Below, piece by piece: positions 57,017 through 64,000 of a stretch of DNA of 64,000 bases. Position 1 is the stretch's first letter; the number at the start of each line of letters is the position of its first letter. The position numbers and the translations under genes were made by a program. This DNA comes from Macrotrachela quadricornifera (taxonomy: Eukaryota; Rotifera; Eurotatoria; Philodinida; Philodinidae). The notes below the pieces were generated by a model that worked only from the letters and a program-made list of their open reading frames with translations, had not been told where the DNA came from and did not search any database. Location of the stretch: NCBI GenBank assembly GCA_022393335.1, contig JAJEKB010021216.1, forward strand, positions 654,367-718,366, written 5' to 3'.

Positions 57017-57820
57017 GTTTTCGTTGTGATACAAATCGATATTGATTTTTAATACATAATGTACGTAAAAAAATGTGTTCTTATGGTCTTTACTATCAAT
57101 GGATTCTTTGTTGTACAATGAGATTATTAGAAATATGTGAGACATACAATAGGGACATCTGTCGCTGATCAATCATGTTAATAATAGTCACAGCGAATGG
57201 CAAATCTCTAATATTAAAACAAGCTAAACAAATCATGCAAATTTTGTATACATATTTTGTTTAATACTTGCTGGTGAAATTAATTGGCTGATACTCTCTG
57301 AAGAATAGTTTGTTTTGATAGAGTCAACATTTTGATATCCAATGAAATGAGAATATTGAAGAATTTTGCCATTTTTGTTGTCATTATATATGATATCAAA
57401 GTGAACATTAAAGTTAATCGTTACAATAAATATAGAGATAAACATATCAAAAACGCTGTATATAATTAAATTGAGAGTCAAAGGTATTTGAAATTGATGT
57501 GTAATTGCAATAAAATTATTTCATCATATATATAGCTGTAGTCAAAAAAAACTTGCATACCTTTTCCTATGCATGCTATTTTAAATACATGCCCTATTCG
57601 AATTGTTTTACATTCTAGTTAATAGTCTACAAAGAGTACGAGTTGTTGATTGACATAACTGATACTTTTTTAGTCATTTTTCTCATTAGAGGTACCTTGA
57701 TTGATAAAATTTTTCAAGCATATTGACTACACAAAGATTATGAGAACTGTATCGCAGTGTGTAACAGACGATACAACTTTATTTGCGAGATGATTCCAAC
57801 CAGAAATATTTTAATGAAGA
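57017..57820. other. spacer between FAM8A1 and ART-TPR gene 3
   Basis: It contains the FAM8A1 promoter side and the 3' flank of the ART gene. The hydrophobic ORF at 57233-57481 has no supporting feature. Confidence 0.35.
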
Positions 57821-59951
57821 TCAAGTAGAATGAAGTATTTTTTGATGTATTTCAAGTCGTTCAACTAATTGAATTGATTGTTTCAATCCACTATGATAGT
57901 ATGGTAGTTTGATCGATCGAATATATAATGATCTTCTAGCATACTCAAGAGCAAACTCATATTCATCACGTTCTTCGTGTATTAAACTTAACTGATAACA
58001 TGTAGAAGCTACATCTGGATGATCTTTGAGCAGTAGTAAATCGCATTTGCATAATGCTTCTTTAAAATGTTCATAAGCTTTTTCATTGTCACCTAGAGCG
58101 CGATATACCAAGCCGAGAGTATACAAAGTTTGTATGTGTCCCTGATGATGCATTGACGTTTGAGTTTGAAAAAAATCACCAGCTTTGTGAAGTGTAGTAA
58201 GTGCAAGTTCGAATTCTTTTGCAGTAAAATAAGCGTAACCCAGACGATTTAGATTAAAAGGTATTACAATATGATTGTCTGGTAAATGATTATGCTGTAA
58301 AGCTATAGTTTGTTTCAATTGCCTTATTGCTCGCGTCGAATCGCCGAGGCTTGCATAGGTACGGCCTACAGCTCCCAATACGCGACAATACTTGCATATC
58401 CTCTGAGGCAACAACTGCCGGAGTAATAGTTGTGCGCATCGAAAATAGCCCAGGGCTTTTTCATCTTTCTCAAGGAAACGATAAATGCGTCCAAGATTAT
58501 AGTAAATATCGGGTCGATTGATATGTGTTATAGGTAGAGTTCGAAGTAAACGATGAAAATATTCTAGTGAGTAAATGTAATCACTCTGAATAGAGACTAA
58601 AGCAGTACCAAATAATAATATCGGACTAGTTTCTTGAAGTTTTTGATGTATATATTGTTCAAGCATACATCTTTTCTGTGTTATATCGGAAAGCGAATTC
58701 ATCTGAACGAACCATAGATATTTTTGTGAATCATAAACAATAGAATTGATAATGAATGTAGAACCTAACATAAAAATCATTTCATTTTCATTCGGTAATT
58801 CACTCTGAGTGCTCACATTTGCTACTATTGTGTCTGGAAAATTTACTAGGTTAACATCGATTTCAAATAATACATATTGTTGTTTTTCGTGTCGACCATT
58901 ACTAGGTGTTCTTCCAGTTGATGGCTCGATACTGATAAACATTTCTGCTATACTCCGATCACGTGAACATGAGAGAAAACTGTTGGATGCAACGAAAGAA
59001 CCAATTTGAAAACTTTCTAGTTCGTTTCGATGAAGTTTTGCTCCACGATACAGTCGAAATGATGTATTAGTGTATGTAGTTGAAGCTTCTTCTAACCGAT
59101 TACATAAATCCTTAATAAAATAACGAAATGTATACAGAGCTAGCATATCGTCACTCCGAAGTGCTTTATTAACAAGATAAAACAGGAAACCAGGTTTAGT
59201 ATACCAACAAATAGCATCATTCGCTTTATATGTACGTTCAAATTCATCAATTTGCAACAATTGAGTAGCATTATTTTGATAGTAAGCACGACATTCAGCA
59301 AGCATCTGTTGTTTGGCATCGAATGAGTCACATGGCATTTTTATTATCAAGACTAAAAGTTACATTTCTAATATCTTAATCGTATAGAAAAAATGACTAA
59401 CTTTTGAATATATGACTCCATATGAATGAGGCCATCTCTTCTTGAATAGATTTCATTGCTCTTTCCTTTCGTTTGAATGTAGTAAATAATCCACCTTCGA
59501 AATTTTCTTTCTGAATATCATCAATAAATGATTCAAGATGATCAAACATCGATATTTTGTCCGGAAAGACAATGAAATCACCAACAATTGACGAAAAACA
59601 ATTACTACTGTTTCTTTCAGAAGAAACAATATAAATTGTTTGAACTATTCGATATTGCTGAAAACGATAAATTATTTTGTGCATCACTTCGATTGGATAC
59701 GATATAATAGCAACGATTACATACTCACGTGATCGTACCTGTTTTAAATATTTAATGCATTTGGTTATACTTGAATAAAAAACGATAGAACAAGTATTGT
59801 TCTGTAAAAGAGTTTGTAATCGAACATTATTGTCAGTGGAGGAAAAGCATTCAGTATTCTCGAGCCATACAAGAGTAGTACCAGATCGTACTGTTGGCAA
59901 GTGCCGAACTGGAATATTACGTCTAAATTTTAATACTTCAGAATTATTCAT
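57821..59951 (-). CDS. ADP-ribosyltransferase with TPR C-terminus (ART-TPR gene 3)
   Basis: Two exons, 59402-59951 and 57821-59352, separated by a 49-bp GT-AG intron (GTTAGT donor, CTTTTAG acceptor). The joined codon is ATC and the product has 693 residues. Residues about 25-115 are the receiver-like domain (TTLVWLENTE, then YVIVAIISYPIEVM). The ART domain holds R286 in LYRGA, S311-C-S in SFLSCS, and E372-N-E374 in NENEMIFML, so the R-S-ExE triad is intact; AICWYTKPGFLFYLVNKAL precedes it as in gene 2. The C-terminal 270 residues contain about six TPR-like units (YYNLGRIYRFLEKDEKALGY, LGLVYRALGDNEKAYEHF, YEFALEYARRSLYIR). There is no signal peptide. Gene 3 has more GC in third codon positions than FAM8A1 next to it. 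Confidence 0.92.
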
Positions 59952-60655
59952 GTTAAATAAATTAAACGGTTAGTTATTTTATCAAATAATTGAAGCCAGC
60001 TAATCAATCGTTAGCCAAAAGATGTTGAAGTTTTGTCTAGAAAAAATAAAATATGAATCAGCATCAATAAACGTCGACTAATTTAATTTTTTACTACTAC
60101 TTAAATGTTATTCAAGAATCTGTGATTAATACGTAAATATTCAGACTATTTAATGAGCATCAATGAAAAAAAAAATTTCTTTTCTTCTGTAAATAAAGCC
60201 CGAGTAGTGAAAATGTTTTTTTTTCGATGTGTATTATATCATAACATACGAAAAACTTCATGTAATAGAAAAGCAAGTAGTATTACTCGTCATTTCATTT
60301 ATTTTTATGCCTTTGATAAAAATTGTAAGTGAGATGGAAAGTATTAGACGTAATACACCTTTACGAATGTGAAAGAAAAAATTGTAAGATCATAACAAGT
60401 TGAAAATATATTTATTACATATCCCTGGAACGCGAAAGTTAAACATTATATTTGACTTCATTTTACACTCGAAAATAATCCATTGGGGAAAGTAATTATG
60501 TTATTCGATAGTGCTTGAGATTCTCTATCATTCTATATATGTATGCATTTGAGCAAAAATCTTTCCCTCTTCCTCCTATTTTTCTGTCCTGTAATATTTT
60601 ATATTAAATTTATTATCAAATAGAAACATCGTTTTAAGAGTTTTATGTTAGTGTG
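59952..60655. other. spacer, no gene seen
   Basis: The upstream flank of ART-TPR gene 3. No recognisable promoter motif or ORF. Confidence 0.35.
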
Positions 60656-60659
60656 ATGC

Positions 60660-61515
60660 ATAACCACCATTTGCTCTAATTAATCACTGTATGCACTTTT
60701 CCATACTGTTATTATTTCTTGTTCAAATTCACGAATTGTTCGAATTGGTTATTTTTTTAAACTTATTATATTCTTCATAATCGCTCGGTTGTTTTCAGTT
60801 GGATCCTGATCTAGTGATGCAGGAGGCCATTGCAGAACTTGAATTTGATTATCATACGTCTATTCGAACTCTTCTTCTAGAAACGGGCTTGTAAGACCTT
60901 CGGGAAATTATTCTTCAGCAGTAGGCAGAAGATCGGTTCCGTACAAATCGCACATTAAATAACATGTGTGAAGTTTGGATCAAAGACAATAAGTCGACTG
61001 GAACCGTTTCTTGAAAAGCAGCCTTATACGTGTAACTTGAGAGCATGCTTAATTATACGTTCGACCTTAATAATAGCTGGAAACCATCAAACTTTTCTCA
61101 TCGGTAAAAATCACATTGTCCCAGTTGTAATTCTTATGCTGTTATATTCACAGGAGCCGCTTCTTAGCACGAACTTTCTTGAATAGTGGTTTTTTTCAAA
61201 AATGAATCATAACTTCCACCACTCTCGTATAAATGGCCTCTAGTAGTATATGCATTAACATTGACACCCTCCTACTTTAAAGTGTTAGAGATTTCGTTTG
61301 ACGTAACATTCTGCACATGTTTGACAATTTTAACAATTTTTGAATGAATTTTATTCGATGTAACACGCAGTCGAACGGCTCGTGGTAAATCAGACAGATC
61401 TTCATTCTTTTGCCATCGACCAGACCAATAGCGTACAGTCTTTTAACATTTGAAAATCCATTGGATGAGGTTTAAGAAACATAATTTTATGAAGTTGTGA
61501 TAAAGAAAGTGACAT
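60660..61515 (-). mobile_element. decayed Tc1/mariner transposase
   Basis: Broken minus-strand frames follow the order of a Tc1-like transposase: a helix-turn-helix piece ending RYWSGRWQKNEDLSDLPRA (about 61390-61440), NWDNVIFTDEKSL (61088-61126) with the first catalytic Asp region, and WPPASLDQDPTENNRAIMK (about 60775-60833). The last is the degenerate WPPxSPDLNPIENxW motif with the third catalytic acid. At least five stops or frame changes separate them. The terminal inverted repeats were not identified with confidence. Confidence 0.75.
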
Positions 61516-61890
61516 GATTTTAATTTGCAAAAGAATGAGAGAGAAAATAATAATATTCTAATATTCGATCATATTTTACAGATCAGTGTTTCTTTCATCT
61601 AATTTCAATCAGTTAATAAGACGAAAGAGAAGAAAACGACTTTTATAAGGAATATACCACTACTTGGATAATAAATTCTATGCGAAATATGGTTGTATAA
61701 AAGTTAGAAGAAGGTAAACGAAAGGGGTAAGACGTTTACATAGGAATGTATATATATATCAACGAAGAAAAAGGTCGTCAGTGAATAAAATAAATTAAGC
61801 GACGTGATAGATTCCTTCCGACTGAAGGCCCTCTCCCACTCTAAAACATCAGTTTTCGTCAAATTTTATGCTTTCGTAATTTGTATTGCG

Positions 61891-62703
61891 TTAGCCCTTT
61901 TAGGACGGGGTAATTTTTCGGGAAATATATAGCGATTACACTTTCCTAAAGCTTAATAATCATATCTTTTATGTAAATTCCTTAGAATTCTTTCAGCGTA
62001 CGATAATCATAGAAACACTTCGTAATACATAACACAACATTACAGTTTGCACATTCATATCTAGTGTCCGATTTTTTCTTTGGCCACTTGACAGTCGTGA
62101 AGCATACAACACATCGTCGTCTTCCATCGCTAATCAATGATGGAAAGTCGCGAACCGCCATTCTTAGTGGATTGTTTACACAAGACCGGATACCTCTTGT
62201 GCCTGGTTGACTTCCATATTTGGCGAAGATTTTTTGTATTACGCGTAGACGAAAATCAGTCAATTCGATGTTCACTGTCAAAACCATTGTTAGAATTTTT
62301 GTCATTTTCGATATCCAGATTGTAGAGAATTTCATCAACTTTCATGCTTTCGTTAACTCTGGCGAAAACTATAATTTCCGGGACGAAACGGATGTAATTT
62401 AAAAGTATGTATAAGTGATACTACACGAACATTGATATCAGCTATGCGTGCTACGAATGTCTTTTATTATTAACTGGCTTAAATAAGCATGTAACAACAA
62501 AACATCATAGACATGTGACAGTGAAAGAGAAAAAATCAGTATGGTATATTGCCTTTGATTGTCGTGTAAAGTGTAAAGAACAAAATAATGAATCACACTC
62601 TGACTACACGCAGTTATTTTTACTCTTCAATGCATACTATGCACACTTATTTCAAGAAAATGTCCGTGACGTATATATGCGTCTCCCGTCTCGAAAGGGT
62701 TAA
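61891..62703. mobile_element. internally deleted piggyBac element
   Basis: The left end is TTAGCCCTTTTAGGACGGGG (61891-61910); the right end is CCCGTCTCGAAAGGGTTAA (62685-62703), whose complement begins TTAACCCTTTCGAGACGGG. The inverted CCCTTT(..)GACGGG termini and TTAA flank (left now TTAG) fit piggyBac. Inside, only the C-terminal end of the transposase remains. The element differs in terminal sequence from the MITE at 25353-25951, so two piggyBac lineages are present. Confidence 0.75.
61982..62338 (-). pseudogene. C-terminal cysteine-rich fragment of a piggyBac transposase
   Basis: The last 45 residues of the 118-codon minus-strand frame are the piggyBac C-terminal zinc-binding domain: RRRCVVC, then YECANCNVVLCITKCFYDY, giving C-x2-C, C-x2-C, C and C with a final aromatic and Tyr. 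MAVRDFPSLI just before it is also typical. The DDE catalytic core is absent, so the fragment cannot transpose. It sits 91 bp inside the left end of the element. Confidence 0.8.
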
Positions 62704-62830
62704 ATAATCCTCAAAAACCTTCAAATACTATCCTTAGATAATCCTCACAAAATCTCCAGATAACATCCTCAGATAGCCTTCAAAAACCTGCAAGTGCCTT
62801 CCTGCAGAAGTTCTCAAATACTTACAGGTA
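62704..62830. repeat. degenerate short tandem repeat (AATCCTCA / CCTTCAAA units)
   Basis: Irregular units such as AATCCTCAAAAACCTTCAAA and CATCCTCAGATAGCCTTCAA repeat over about 125 bp immediately outside the piggyBac right end. Confidence 0.6.
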
Positions 62831-63290
62831 AGATATTCGTGTAATTCAGGAAATTATGAAGAACACAAAGTGAAATTTCTCCAAAGTGTCAGGAAAATAT
62901 GTCTATCGCTTCTTTGCACTATATTGAAAAAAATGGGTAAAGCATGGATTATACACTCTAGTTTGACTCACGCGAATTTTGATTCACTTCAGACGACCCA
63001 TATTAATAATATTTGTCATATTAGCTTTTGTATGTTTTTTTCTTTGATTATAAAACAATTCAAAAGTTTTCGTTTTTTTCGATGTAATAAATATCTATTT
63101 AATAATATGAGAAATTGAATAGAATTTGTCATCGTATATTTATTATAATCCTAAATCATTTTGCATCTTTCTCATTTAATTAATAAATGTATTAGATGTT
63201 TGAGAAAAATATATAACTCGCAGAAGATTTTAATGATTGAACAAAATAATATGAAAGATAATTTATGAGAAAATTCTTGAGTTGAATATG
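62831..63290. other. spacer, no gene seen
   Basis: The ORF at 62870-63118 has no recognisable domain. Nothing else is seen. Confidence 0.3.
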
Positions 63291-63294
63291 ATTT

Positions 63295-63540
63295 TTTTAA
63301 AAATTTTTCCGTAGTATCAAACTTGAAAGTTAAATTCAAGTTTTCAACCATCCAAGTATTTCAGTTATTTCAAATATTCAAGTATTCAGCTATTTCAAAT
63401 ATTTGAGGACTCAACTATTCTCCTCACCCCGTCCTGTAGCGTTCTACCTCCTATCCACCCCTAGGATTATGCTCTCACTTTCAACTATTCAGTTATTGAA
63501 TATTTGAATACTTGAATTCAAGTTTCAAGTATTACATATA
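63295..63540. repeat. CAAGTATTCAGTTATTT repeat with inverted halves
   Basis: AAACTTGAAAGTTAAATTCAAG near 63319-63341 and TTGAATTCAAGTTTCAAG near 63513-63530 are partly inverted. In between lie repeated phrases (CAAGTATTTCAG, CAAATATTCAAGTATTCAG) and a C-rich centre (63421-63470). It is a likely fold-back repeat. Confidence 0.45.
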
Positions 63541-64000
63541 CAATTAGAAAAAAATAAAATTTAAAAATTTTTATTTTTTAATGTAGCCTCATTAATTAAA
63601 ATTTTTGAAAATAAATTTTAAAAAACTTAATCACTTTTTCTAAACTTTGCGACTTTATAATTACGCAAAATTTGAATATAATCTTAAAGAACTTTGAAAT
63701 TTTGTCTAGGTGTATTTACAAATTGGTATTACAAGCTTGTGATTTTATCATATTAATGAAGAAATGTTGAACGATGCTAAGGTATATGATGTGTAAAAAA
63801 GAAAGAAATATGTTTATACTAGTACAGCTAACATTTTTTCTTTGCGACAGGGACACATAAAAAGGAAGAAAAACTTATTATCTAACAGTTGGTGATAAAA
63901 GAAATTCACATTATAATATATTAATTTCTCACAAAATTTTGACATTAGTCTATTCATCAGACTTCTTGAGTATTAATGTTGTATAAATTATAGATTATAC
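63541..64000. other. AT-rich end of window, no gene seen
   Basis: No ORF or repeat of note in the last 460 bp. Confidence 0.35.

Noticed and set aside
57233..57481. Hydrophobic 82-codon minus-strand ORF
   Set aside because: AT-rich sequence easily gives such Ile/Asn/Phe-rich frames. No splice context or family.
1..64000. Bacterial or phage contamination, suggested by the tail-collar gene
   Set aside because: Spliced animal genes, eukaryotic transposons and AT-rich intergenic DNA on the same contig argue for transfer into an animal genome.

Overview
The window is nuclear DNA of an animal, most likely a bdelloid rotifer. The genes have very short GT-AG introns (about 45-60 bp) and AT-rich codons. 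Conserved metazoan genes (ZNHIT6, AGPAT, FAM177, FAM8A1, an ankyrin/SOCS-box gene) lie beside genes of the kind bdelloids carry: ADP-ribosyltransferase plus TPR proteins, an NHL-repeat secreted protein, and a phage-tail-collar protein of foreign origin. Remains of several transposon classes lie around them. The genus cannot be fixed from the sequence alone. Two assembly gaps are present (14422-14521 and 50272-50671).

Layout. 1-31 kb is accessory. It holds a tail-collar gene broken by one TGA (1119-2288), three long fold-back palindromes, ART-TPR gene 1 (7735-11154, + strand), a decayed multi-exon gene with a MITE in one exon (12382-14088), an NTF2/SnoaL-like gene (15187-15558), two blocks of ACGCGT-rich repeats (16.0 and 17.3-17.7 kb), ART-TPR gene 2 (21429-23936, - strand), a SMYD relic, a piggyBac-type MITE, a secreted NHL gene with an 8-nt microexon (26278-27705) and a dead jockey-like retrotransposon (about 29-30.9 kb). 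31-39.5 kb is AT-rich and holds decayed coding sequence, including a DEDD exonuclease-like domain. 39.5-57 kb is a compact gene island: a signal-peptide/TM protein, a small Pro/Thr-rich protein, ZNHIT6 followed 26 bp later by AGPAT, a membrane-protein fragment cut by a gap, a small basic protein, an ASB-type gene, and FAM177 and FAM8A1 on the - strand. 57.8-64 kb is accessory again: ART-TPR gene 3 (57821-59951, two exons), a Tc1-like pseudogene and a piggyBac remnant.

How the parts relate. The three ART-TPR genes share one order of domains: an N-terminal Rossmann/receiver-like domain, an R-S-ExE ADP-ribosyltransferase domain, and TPRs. All three keep the catalytic residues, so they look like a dispersed family of active enzymes with different TPR partner-binding modules. 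The second theme is RNA-level organisation. ZNHIT6-AGPAT and FAM8A1-FAM177 are same-strand pairs with little spacing, and the downstream member of each begins right behind a 3' splice acceptor. That is what spliced-leader trans-splicing of operons would look like. Every multi-exon model below was built by hand from splice signals and reading phase and closes in frame, except the gene at 27977-28604.
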